This document shows, one piece after another, positions 1 through 6,327 of a stretch of DNA of 13,984 bases (position 1 is its first letter; every line of letters begins with the position of its first letter). Made by a program: the position numbers and the translations under genes. The stretch lies in contig CAJOER010000055.1 in the NCBI GenBank assembly GCA_905233805.1, positions 4,503 through 18,486 on the forward strand, given 5' to 3'. The notes beneath the pieces are model-generated. The model ran no database searches. It worked only from the letters and a program-made list of their open reading frames with translations, and was not told where the DNA came from. The stretch is from an uncultured Eubacterium sp. Its GTDB lineage: Bacteria; Bacillota; Clostridia; Oscillospirales; Acutalibacteraceae.

Positions 1-139
1 CAATTTCGGCTATTTTATCAACAAGCTTAGGAAGATAGCTTTCCTCAATAACAGTATAAGGAGAGGCAAGCATTTCGTTTTTATCGCAAAACGCAATGCC
101 TGTTCTCTTATCGCCGTAATCAATTGACATTATCCGCAT
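1..139 (-). CDS. ruvX: RuvX/YqgF Holliday junction resolvase-like protein, N-terminal part
   Basis: The first 46 codons are visible; the rest lies beyond the left edge of the window. The protein begins MRIMSIDYGDKRTGIAFCD, the typical opening of the RuvX/YqgF family: the Asp in SIDYG is the first catalytic acidic residue of the RNase H-like fold, followed by the conserved G-KR-G-A pattern. In known members this fold acts as a putative Holliday junction resolvase and in 16S rRNA 5'-end maturation. The start is the ATG at 139, with an AAAGGG ribosome binding site about 5 nt upstream. The gene lies 59 nt downstream of the penicillin-binding protein gene, with a stem-loop in the gap. Identification is from the N-terminus only. 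Confidence 0.85.
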   Translation of the reverse strand, partial: MRIMSIDYGDKRTGIAFCDKNEMLASPYTVIEESYLPKLVDKIAEI

Positions 140-164
140 AAAAACCCTTTCTCATTAACTCAAA

Positions 165-194
165 ATTGAGGAAACCGTATTCGATTTCCTCAAT
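165..194 (-). terminator. Stem-loop between the PBP gene and ruvX (possible weak terminator or attenuator)
   Basis: A perfect 10-bp inverted repeat (ATTGAGGAAA / TTTCCTCAAT) with a 10-nt loop lies just after the PBP stop codon and about 25 nt before the ruvX start. On the transcript the stem is followed by only a short T run (TTTTGAG), so it is a weak intrinsic terminator at best. It may be an attenuator or an RNA-processing or stability hairpin that lowers read-through into ruvX. Confidence 0.45.
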
Positions 195-198
195 AATA

Positions 199-2253
199 CT
201 ATTCATCTTCGTCCTTTTTATTCTTATCTTCGGAATCGGATTTATCATCTTTCTTTTCCGCCTTAGTAGTATCTTCGGATTCAGATTCTTCTTTTTCTTC
301 TTCTTTTTTATCTTCGGCTTTGGTTTCCTCTTCTTTTTCTTCCTGTTCTTCCTCTTCGCTGTCTTTCTTCTTTTTATCTTTATCCTTGTCTTTGTCCTTA
401 TACTTGTCGTTATCTTTCTTCTGGCTTTCTGTCGGTCTTACATAGTTAGTATAACCGGGAAGATTATTCTCATCAAACCAGCCGTATACGCCGGAACCTG
501 AACAAAGCTTACCGTTTTCAGGCGAATACTGACGTCTTACAACGCCGTCGGGAATATTGAATTCGCTCTCGTTAACGCCCTTCTTGTCATAGATGTTATG
601 CATAACGAGATTCCACAGCGTTCCGCAGGGATTGTAGGAAAGTCGGTAATAGATTTCCTTAGGAGTATCATAACCGTACCATACGCCGCAAATATATTCG
701 GGCGTACCGCCGATAAACCATCTGTCCTTACTTTCCGTAGTTGTACCTGTTTTGCCGAAACACTCAATACCGCTGAGTTTATAATAATGACCTGTACCCT
801 CAGTCATAACTGTCTGAAGGAGCTTGTTCATTACGCCGGCAGTGTTTGCGGAAAGCGCGGTTTCCTTTGTATCATCGGGTTTTTTCTCAATAATCGTATT
901 ACCGAGAGAGTCCTCGATTTTATAATATCCGTAAGGTTCATAGTAGTAACCGCCGTTACCGAAAGCCTGATATGCCGTAGTCATTTCAAGAACGGATACG
1001 CCGTGTGTAAGCGAGCCTGTCGCCATAGGAGCGTAGTCCTCGTCCCTTACGTCAAGACTTGAAATATGCCAGCGGTTAACCATAAAGTCATAGGAATATG
1101 AAGGTCCTATCTTTTCAAGAGTTCTCGCTGAAATTGTGTTCTTTGAAAGGGCTAAACCTTTTTGTACGGTAATAGTATCGTTTGAATAACCGCCGCCTTC
1201 GTTGGTAGGCCACCACTTTCCGTTGGAAAGCTGCATAAGCGGAGCGTCCTTTGTAGGAGTAGACCAGTACACTTCGGTTTCGGGGTCGTTAAGGCTCTTT
1301 TCAAGGGCTGGACCGTAAACCGAAAGCGGTTTGATAGTAGAACCGGGCTGACGTTCGGACTGCGACGCTCTGTTAAGCTCACGCCTTCCCTTCTTCTTGC
1401 CCGTTCCGCCGACAATTCCGAGAACACGGCCGTTATAATCCATTACAACGCAGGCACCCTGAACGGTTTCGTCGGGCATTCTCCTGTAATTAACGTATAC
1501 GTCATCCATGGCAGCCTGAATATCAAAATCAATAGCCGTATAGATTTTTAGTCCGCCGCCGAAGAGAAGGTTTCTCGCCTTCTTGGCGCTGTAACCCATC
1601 TTCTGCAGGTCGGTAAGAACTTCGTCAATTACATAGTCGGTATAATACGAATAAACCTGCTTTTCGTTCTTTGATTTCTTTGTACTCTTAATCTGTGAGC
1701 CCTTATAGTTTTTGGAATTGGTATAAACCATTTCATATTTGAGGGCTTCGTCGCGCTCGGCTTCGGTAATATAGCCGAGAGAATACATTTTCTTGATAAT
1801 CCACTCGCGCCTTGAAACGCCGTTTTTGGGATTAATCTGGTCCTTATTCAAAAGCGGGTCGTATCTTGTCGGCGCTTTTGTAATAGCGGCAAGGCAAGCA
1901 CACTCAGCAATATTAAGGTTTTTAACCTCTTTACCGAAATATGTTTCTGCTGCCGTTCTTACGCCGTAACAACCGTGAGAAAGATAAATCGTATTGAGAT
2001 ACGCTTCGAGTATCTGGTCTTTATTATAATGCTTTTCAAGGTTAAGCGCAGACAGAATTTCGTTAAACTTACGTACGAAAGTAACGTCGTTCTGGTCTGT
2101 AAGATTCTTGATAAGCTGCTGCGTTATAGTAGAACCGCCCTGCCCGGTGTTATTGATAATAACGCCGCCTACACGCTTCCAGTCAACGCCGTGATGAAGT
2201 TCAAAACGTTCGTCCTCAATAGCGATAAACGCTTTCTGAATATTAGGATTCAT
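199..2253 (-). CDS. Class A penicillin-binding protein (GT51 transglycosylase / transpeptidase), main body; 5' end lost to a frameshift
   Basis: A bifunctional peptidoglycan synthase that polymerises lipid II and cross-links stem peptides at the outer membrane face. In this 684-residue frame the GT51 domain shows EDERFELHHG (catalytic Glu13), GQGGSTITQQ (about 37-46) and RKFNEILSALNLE with the second Glu65. The transpeptidase domain has SxxK as S305-T-I-K308, SxN as S370-K-N372 and KTG at 501-503. Residues 608-684 are a K/E/D-rich tail. The ATG at 2253 is not the real start: it falls inside the conserved run LDEMNPNIQKAFIAIEDERF. Upstream in the same frame the DNA encodes YGYDNNDKLVEVTRLHGEEN and further family-like sequence to about 2430. 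The true start and signal anchor are in another frame (2250-2681). With the frame repaired, the protein would be roughly 830-850 residues, normal for the family (PBP1A/PonA type). Whether any active enzyme is made is unknown. Confidence 0.85.
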   Translation of the reverse strand: MNPNIQKAFIAIEDERFELHHGVDWKRVGGVIINNTGQGGSTITQQLIKNLTDQNDVTFVRKFNEILSALNLEKHYNKDQILEAYLNTIYLSHGCYGVRTAAETYFGKEVKNLNIAECACLAAITKAPTRYDPLLNKDQINPKNGVSRREWIIKKMYSLGYITEAERDEALKYEMVYTNSKNYKGSQIKSTKKSKNEKQVYSYYTDYVIDEVLTDLQKMGYSAKKARNLLFGGGLKIYTAIDFDIQAAMDDVYVNYRRMPDETVQGACVVMDYNGRVLGIVGGTGKKKGRRELNRASQSERQPGSTIKPLSVYGPALEKSLNDPETEVYWSTPTKDAPLMQLSNGKWWPTNEGGGYSNDTITVQKGLALSKNTISARTLEKIGPSYSYDFMVNRWHISSLDVRDEDYAPMATGSLTHGVSVLEMTTAYQAFGNGGYYYEPYGYYKIEDSLGNTIIEKKPDDTKETALSANTAGVMNKLLQTVMTEGTGHYYKLSGIECFGKTGTTTESKDRWFIGGTPEYICGVWYGYDTPKEIYYRLSYNPCGTLWNLVMHNIYDKKGVNESEFNIPDGVVRRQYSPENGKLCSGSGVYGWFDENNLPGYTNYVRPTESQKKDNDKYKDKDKDKDKKKKDSEEEEQEEKEEETKAEDKKEEEKEESESEDTTKAEKKDDKSDSEDKNKKDEDE
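202..432 (-). repeat. Low-complexity polypurine tract coding the K/E/D-rich PBP tail
   Basis: The last about 77 codons of the PBP are nearly all Lys, Glu, Asp and Ser, including a KDKDKDKDK dipeptide run near residues 619-627 and a Glu-rich stretch. The sense strand is therefore an almost continuous purine tract, seen as long CTT/TTC runs on the plus strand. Such charged tails occur on class A PBPs of Gram-positives and would face the outside of the membrane. The tract is prone to replication slippage, so its length may vary between strains. Confidence 0.8.
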
Positions 2254-2681
2254 CTCGTCAAGAGAGAGCCAGATACGGTTTTCTTCACCGTGAAGTCTTG
2301 TAACCTCAACAAGCTTGTCGTTATTGTCGTAACCGTAAATAAATGAGGTCTGATTCTGCGAATATTTTTCTTTATCAAGGTCGAATACCTTGTCGCCGTG
2401 AACATAGCTGTAACCGTAAATAAACAGAACGGCGCTGCATAGAGAAGCGCTTTACCGACACCGGCAAGTGCGTCCTTAACGCCTGAATTATTGTTTACCG
2501 AAGGTTTTTTTGCAGGCTTAGTTCTGCCGCCTTTTTTGGCAGCATCCTTTGACGCATTTGTTGAATAAGAACTCGGCAGTTTTTTTGCATTCTGCTCGTG
2601 CTTATCCTTATCGTCATTATAAACCTGCTGTGAGTTGTTCATAAAAGATTCAAGCAAATCATCATAATTCTTAGATGCCAT
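2250..2681 (-). pseudogene. N-terminal fragment of the class A PBP gene, frameshifted
   Basis: The start is ATG at 2681 after a strong AAAGGAGAG ribosome binding site. The frame encodes a hydrophilic Lys/Asn/Ser-rich cytoplasmic segment of about 65 residues, then AGVGKALLYAAPFCLF, the start of a membrane anchor. After that the frame leaves the PBP sequence: from about 2430 the PBP-like reading (VLFIYGYSYVHGDKVFDLD...) is in the -1 frame. The last 40-odd residues of this 143-residue ORF are therefore out-of-frame translation, not a real domain. The PBP frame is closed by a TAA at 2452-2454, so the break lies between about 2405 and 2451. The fragment ends in TGA overlapping the next ATG (ATGA), which makes it resemble a separate coupled gene; I read both as one broken gene. 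Confidence 0.75.
2329..2424 (-). repeat. 15-bp perfect direct repeat inside the PBP gene next to the frameshift
   Basis: The 15-mer GTAACCGTAAATAAA (plus strand) occurs at 2329-2343 and again at 2410-2424, 81 bp apart. In the PBP frame the two copies encode FIYGYD and FIYGYS. The upstream (5' in the gene) copy lies at the point where the reading frame is broken, so the repeat may have taken part in the rearrangement. It may instead be a coincidental or ancient duplication. Confidence 0.75.
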
Positions 2682-2712
2682 AAGCTCTCTCCTTTAGTTT
2701 TAATGCGCTAAT

Positions 2713-2741
2713 ATTATATAATGAATCCGATAAAAAATAAA
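2713..2741 (-). promoter_or_regulatory. Possible sigma-A promoter of the PBP gene
   Basis: A perfect -10 box TATAAT (2713-2718) lies 32 nt upstream of the PBP start codon. Seventeen nt further upstream is only a weak -35 match (TTTATT, 2736-2741). The region between the exonuclease stop and the PBP start is very AT-rich, so a chance match is possible. Confidence 0.45.
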
Positions 2742-2758
2742 GATAATTAATAATATTT

Positions 2759-3667
2759 TTACAAATTCGTCTGTTGCTGTCTCTTTTTACGGGCATTAAA
2801 TCTTCTCGCCCTCTTCTTATTCATTTCAACGTAACTCGTTTTAACCGAATAATCTTCATACAACTTTTTTACCCTGATAAATATCCAGTAGCTCTTACGG
2901 CAGTAGTTGCAAGTAACTGCGCCTTTAAAGGCTTTATTTACAACCGTAAGCTCATCGGGAACGTCAAGTATTCCCTCACAGTTCGGGCAAAACAGCTCTA
3001 CGTTATGAATGTCAAAGTCTTCGTGAATTTCATCGGTAACATAAAAAGGCTTGAAAAGTAACTTTTCAAAGAATTTATAATCACAATCCTTTATGTAAGG
3101 CGCAAGCTTGCTTTCGTCATAAACATTTCTGAAACAGCTTGCCGTAACATAGCAATCCGCAAGTGCGCGGTGCAGTTTTTCAGTATCTATTTCAATTCCG
3201 AAAAGCTCTGCGCAGTTTTCAAGGGATACCTGATTACCGCCGGGGTTGTCCTCTTTTTTAATAAACGACATACAGTATTTCTGAACGTCGCAGTATCTTT
3301 TGATAAAATCAATACGCGCATTACCCGTATGCTGCATAAAGTTCTGAGTCATTACAAAAAGGTCGGAATTACTCCATGACATAAAGACGTTTCCCTCTTC
3401 GTTTGACCAGCGAGCAAATTCCTTAAACGCGTCAATAAAATCAATACCTTCGGACTTAACCTCTTCATTGGTTATATTAGTAAGGCGCTTGCACCTTCCC
3501 GAAAGCTTTTTCGTAAAACGGGGGTAAATCATACGCCTGTACGTATCTACAATATTCAGTTGTCGGTCAAGCTTTACAGCGCCTATTTCAATAATTTCGT
3601 TAATAAATGACTGATTGTAGTAACTGTAAGAGCCGTTCCATTCCAAATCAAAAATTATATAGTACAA
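2759..3667 (-). CDS. DEDDh-family 3'-5' exonuclease with C-terminal zinc ribbon
   Basis: The N-terminal part (about residues 1-190) is a DnaQ-like exonuclease domain. FDLEWN carries Asp7 and Glu9, SWSNSDLF carries Asp102, and LHRALADC carries His166 and Asp171, so all five DEDDh metal-binding and catalytic residues are present. The closest family resemblance is to KapD/ERI-1-like exonucleases acting on RNA or DNA ends; the substrate cannot be told from sequence. The C-terminal part has two CxxC knuckles (Cys227/230 and Cys253/256), a probable zinc ribbon, followed by a basic tail (KKRARRFNARKKRQQ) suited to nucleic-acid binding. The start is TTG at 3667, chosen because GGAGAG lies 6 nt upstream; the ATG at 3672 is out of frame and almost touches the ribosome binding site. 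The gene follows secG after a terminator. I see no separate promoter, so expression may rely on read-through. Confidence 0.85.
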   Translation of the reverse strand: MYYIIFDLEWNGSYSYYNQSFINEIIEIGAVKLDRQLNIVDTYRRMIYPRFTKKLSGRCKRLTNITNEEVKSEGIDFIDAFKEFARWSNEEGNVFMSWSNSDLFVMTQNFMQHTGNARIDFIKRYCDVQKYCMSFIKKEDNPGGNQVSLENCAELFGIEIDTEKLHRALADCYVTASCFRNVYDESKLAPYIKDCDYKFFEKLLFKPFYVTDEIHEDFDIHNVELFCPNCEGILDVPDELTVVNKAFKGAVTCNYCRKSYWIFIRVKKLYEDYSVKTSYVEMNKKRARRFNARKKRQQQTNL

Positions 3668-3698
3668 AACATACTCTCCGTCTTAACTGAAACAAAGG

Positions 3699-3726
3699 AA
3701 AAACAGCCCTGCATAACGCAAGGCTG
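3699..3726 (-). terminator. Rho-independent terminator after secG
   Basis: On the transcript, CAGCC-T-TGC-GTTAT-GCA-G-GGCTG forms an 8-bp stem with one mismatch and a 5-nt loop, followed immediately by TTTTT. It starts about 10 nt after the secG stop codon. This is the classic intrinsic terminator form. Confidence 0.85.
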
Positions 3727-3736
3727 CCACTAAGTG

Positions 3737-3991
3737 TTATACAACAAAAAGAAATACAAGAAATGCAGCGAGGACTATTACGAAGAATAAAACTATTAAC
3801 CATTTAGTTAATCTTTCAAGCTTTCCGTCAACTGTACGTCCCTTGGATTTGCTGCCGTAACCGGCTTCGGGGCCGCCTGCTATAACGCCTGAAAGCGAAG
3901 AGTTTCTACCCTCCTGCATTAATACGATTATTGTGATAATAACTGACGCTAAAATAAGTACAGCGCCGAATACGTAATGATACCAAAGCAT
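3737..3991 (-). CDS. secG: Preprotein translocase subunit SecG
   Basis: SecG is the small accessory subunit of the SecYEG channel and assists SecA-driven export across the cytoplasmic membrane. The 84 residues show the family layout: a first membrane helix at about 4-26, a polar loop with the Gly-rich family motif (SGVIAGGPEAGYGSKSKGR, about 34-52), and a second helix at about 62-84 running to the C-terminus. The length is typical. The ATG at 3991 follows a full AGGAGG ribosome binding site. The gene has its own consensus-like promoter upstream and a terminator downstream, so it can be a single-gene transcription unit. Confidence 0.95.
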   Translation of the reverse strand: MLWYHYVFGAVLILASVIITIIVLMQEGRNSSLSGVIAGGPEAGYGSKSKGRTVDGKLERLTKWLIVLFFVIVLAAFLVFLFVV

Positions 3992-4019
3992 AACTGTTTC
4001 CTCCTGATAAAATTTAACG

Positions 4020-4055
4020 CTTATGAATTATAACATAAGAATTATTATAATGCAA
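4020..4055 (-). promoter_or_regulatory. Sigma-A promoter of secG, with an inverted repeat around the -10 box
   Basis: The -35 is TTGCAT (4050-4055), the spacer is 17 nt, and the -10 is TATAAT (4027-4032) with an upstream TGn extension (TGTTATAAT). A 6-bp inverted repeat, CTTATG / CATAAG (4020-4025 and 4034-4039), encloses the -10 box and could be an operator or chance in AT-rich DNA. The promoter lies directly after the topoisomerase gene's stop codon. Confidence 0.85.
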
Positions 4056-4072
4056 GTATTTTTTTATTTTTA

Positions 4073-6310
4073 TCAGAAAGAGAGCTGAGCTGAATTATCT
4101 GCAGGGCTTGGCAGAGCTCCTGCGGCGGGCAGATTCTTTGTTCTGAAGCGCCACGCCTTTTCAAATTCGCCCTCTCTGTAAAAATGCATTGATTCCAGTT
4201 TATGGTTCTTCTTCTGAGTCATAACCGAAACGCCCTGAGTATCCTTTGTAGTCTTGGGATTAAGCGCTCCCGTGTTAAGAAGAAGCATTCTTCCGCTTGT
4301 GGAGCAAAGAACAAGTTCGCAGTCCTCTTCAATGTATTTGACGGAAGCAAGCGGAACCTTTGCGGAATAAGCTTTTAAGAGCTTTTTACGGTTCGCTTTA
4401 GTCTGATAAGCGGTGATATCAACCTTGGCGATTTTGCCGTTTTCAAAGGCGAAAATCATATAGCCTTTATACTCGCGTATTACGCACATATAAATCGTCT
4501 TTTCGTCAGGCTCCATGCCGAGTTTTGTGGCCGCAAACGTACCGAGCTGAGAAGCTTTTCCGTCCGGGAAATCGTCAACTTTAGCTTTGTATACCTGTGC
4601 TTTATCGGTAAATACAAGAAGCTCGTCCTTATTTGAACACTCAAAGGTTCGCGATACCTCGTCGCCCTCTTTAACCTTCTGCTCGCCGCTCATACGGAGA
4701 TTTGCAGTTCTTATCTTATTAAGATAACCCTCTTTGGTAATGAAAAGAGTTACGGGATAATCGGGAATTTCAACCGTTTCTGTAGTGTCAAATTCCTCAA
4801 CCGAATAGAGAATGCTGCATTTTCTTTCGCCTGAGTACTTTTTAGAAACCTCAGCGAGTTCGTTTACGATAATTCTCTTGAGCTTATTCTTGGAAGCAAG
4901 AATTGCCTCGAGTTCGGCGATTTCTTTAATTAAGTCCTCGATATCCTTAGTGCGCTTTAAGATATATTCCCTGTTTAAATGACGGAGCTTGATTTCCGCA
5001 ACATACTCTGCCTGTGCTCTGTCAATGCCGAAGCCTATCATTAAGTTCGGTACAACGTCCGCCTCGGCTTCGGTATTGCGAATTATCTTAATAGCCTTGT
5101 CAATATCAAGCAGTATTTTTTCAAGACCTTTGAGAAGATGAAGTCTTTCGCTCTTTTTATTGAGAGTAAACTGTGTTCTTCTTCTTACGCATTCAAGACG
5201 GAAATCAATCCATTCAAGAAGAATATCGCGCACGCCGAGAACTTTCGGACTGCCTTTGATAAGCACGTTGAAGTTACAGGAAAAAGTATCTTCAAGCGGT
5301 GTCATTTTATAAAGCTTTGCCATAAGTTTTTCAGGGTCTGTTCCGCGCTTTAAATCAAGTGTTATACGTAAGCCTTTAAGGTCGGTTTCATCTCTTAAAT
5401 CGCTGAGTTCCCTGATTTTATTAGCTTTAACAAGCTCAACTATCTTGTCGATTATTGCCTCAGAAGTCGTAGTAGGAGGTATTTCGGTAATATCAATGCA
5501 GTTGAACTTTTTATCGTAGGTATACTTTGCTCTTACCTTGACAGAACCGCGTCCCGTTGAATAAATCTTTTCGAGTTCCTCTCTGTCATATACAACGTAA
5601 CCGCCGCTCACAAAATCAGGCGCGAGAAGCGTTTCGTTGACATCGTGGTCGGGATTCTTAATAAGTGAAATCGTTGTATCGCAGAGTTCCCCGAGATTAA
5701 ATGACGCAATAGATGAAGCCATACCGGCTGCAATACCTGTAGTTACGTTACATAAAATCGTCGGGAAAGTTACGGGAAGAAGCGTCGGCTCCTTCATTGT
5801 ATTATCGTAGTTATCTACAAAATCAACCGTATCTTTATTGATATCTTCAAAAAGTTCCTTTGAAATAGGAGCGAGCTTTGCTTCCGTATAACGGGAAGCG
5901 GCGTACATCATGTTTTTTGAATACGCCTTACCGAAGTTACCCTTTGAATCAACAAAAGGATAAAGCAGGCTTTCATTACCGCGCGAAAGACGAATCATCG
6001 TTTCATAAATCGACGCGTCGCCGTGAGGATTGAGCTGCATTGTACGGCCTACTATATTAGCGCTCTTTACGGTTCCGCCCTGAAGAAGCCCCATTGAGTA
6101 CATTGTATACAGAAGCTTTCTGTGAGAGGGTTTGAAGCCGTCAATTTCGGGGATAGCTCTTGAAAGAATTACGCTCATTGCGTAAGGCATAAAGTTAGAG
6201 GTAAGTGTATCAACTATCGCCTCGTTTTTAATATGTCCTGCGCCCTGAATATGAACGTTATCGGCAAGAGGATTTGTAAATTCTTCGTTTTCTTTTTTGC
6301 GTTTTGCCAT
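4073..6310 (-). CDS. Type IIA topoisomerase subunit A (GyrA/ParC-like)
   Basis: The DNA cleavage and religation subunit. Residues about 35-480 match the GyrA/ParC breakage-reunion core: FMPYAMSVILSRAIPEIDGF, the helix region NPHGDASIYE (94-103), and AASRYTEAKL with Arg140 and the nucleophile Tyr141. A coiled-coil region (about 380-480) and a beta-pinwheel-type C-terminal domain (about 500-715) follow. The GyrA box (QRRGGKG type) is absent where expected; MSGEQKVKEGD stands there instead. The protein (745 residues) is somewhat shorter than GyrA. This favours a topoisomerase IV-like relaxing or decatenating enzyme over a supercoiling gyrase. The ATG at 6310 follows AAAGGAGG, which lies right after the upstream subunit's TGA; the gap is 17 nt, so the two subunits are an operon. 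No terminator is visible after it. parC is the likely name, but orthology is uncertain. Confidence 0.9.
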   Translation of the reverse strand: MAKRKKENEEFTNPLADNVHIQGAGHIKNEAIVDTLTSNFMPYAMSVILSRAIPEIDGFKPSHRKLLYTMYSMGLLQGGTVKSANIVGRTMQLNPHGDASIYETMIRLSRGNESLLYPFVDSKGNFGKAYSKNMMYAASRYTEAKLAPISKELFEDINKDTVDFVDNYDNTMKEPTLLPVTFPTILCNVTTGIAAGMASSIASFNLGELCDTTISLIKNPDHDVNETLLAPDFVSGGYVVYDREELEKIYSTGRGSVKVRAKYTYDKKFNCIDITEIPPTTTSEAIIDKIVELVKANKIRELSDLRDETDLKGLRITLDLKRGTDPEKLMAKLYKMTPLEDTFSCNFNVLIKGSPKVLGVRDILLEWIDFRLECVRRRTQFTLNKKSERLHLLKGLEKILLDIDKAIKIIRNTEAEADVVPNLMIGFGIDRAQAEYVAEIKLRHLNREYILKRTKDIEDLIKEIAELEAILASKNKLKRIIVNELAEVSKKYSGERKCSILYSVEEFDTTETVEIPDYPVTLFITKEGYLNKIRTANLRMSGEQKVKEGDEVSRTFECSNKDELLVFTDKAQVYKAKVDDFPDGKASQLGTFAATKLGMEPDEKTIYMCVIREYKGYMIFAFENGKIAKVDITAYQTKANRKKLLKAYSAKVPLASVKYIEEDCELVLCSTSGRMLLLNTGALNPKTTKDTQGVSVMTQKKNHKLESMHFYREGEFEKAWRFRTKNLPAAGALPSPADNSAQLSF

Positions 6311-6327
6311 TTACTTATCCTCCTTTC

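Noticed and set aside
166..501. Plus-strand 111-codon Phe/Leu/Ile-rich ORF resembling a membrane protein
   Set aside because: It is the antisense reading of the polypurine K/E/D tail of the PBP; the TTC/CTT codons explain the apparent hydrophobicity.
598..1062. Plus-strand 154-codon ORF opposite the PBP transpeptidase region
   Set aside because: Antisense shadow of a well-supported coding frame, with no recognisable motifs.
2405..2451. Programmed -1 ribosomal frameshift in the PBP gene
   Set aside because: The change of frame is in the -1 direction, but no X-XXY-YYZ heptamer or following strong stem is visible, and the class A PBP family is not known for recoding. A deletion or assembly error is simpler.
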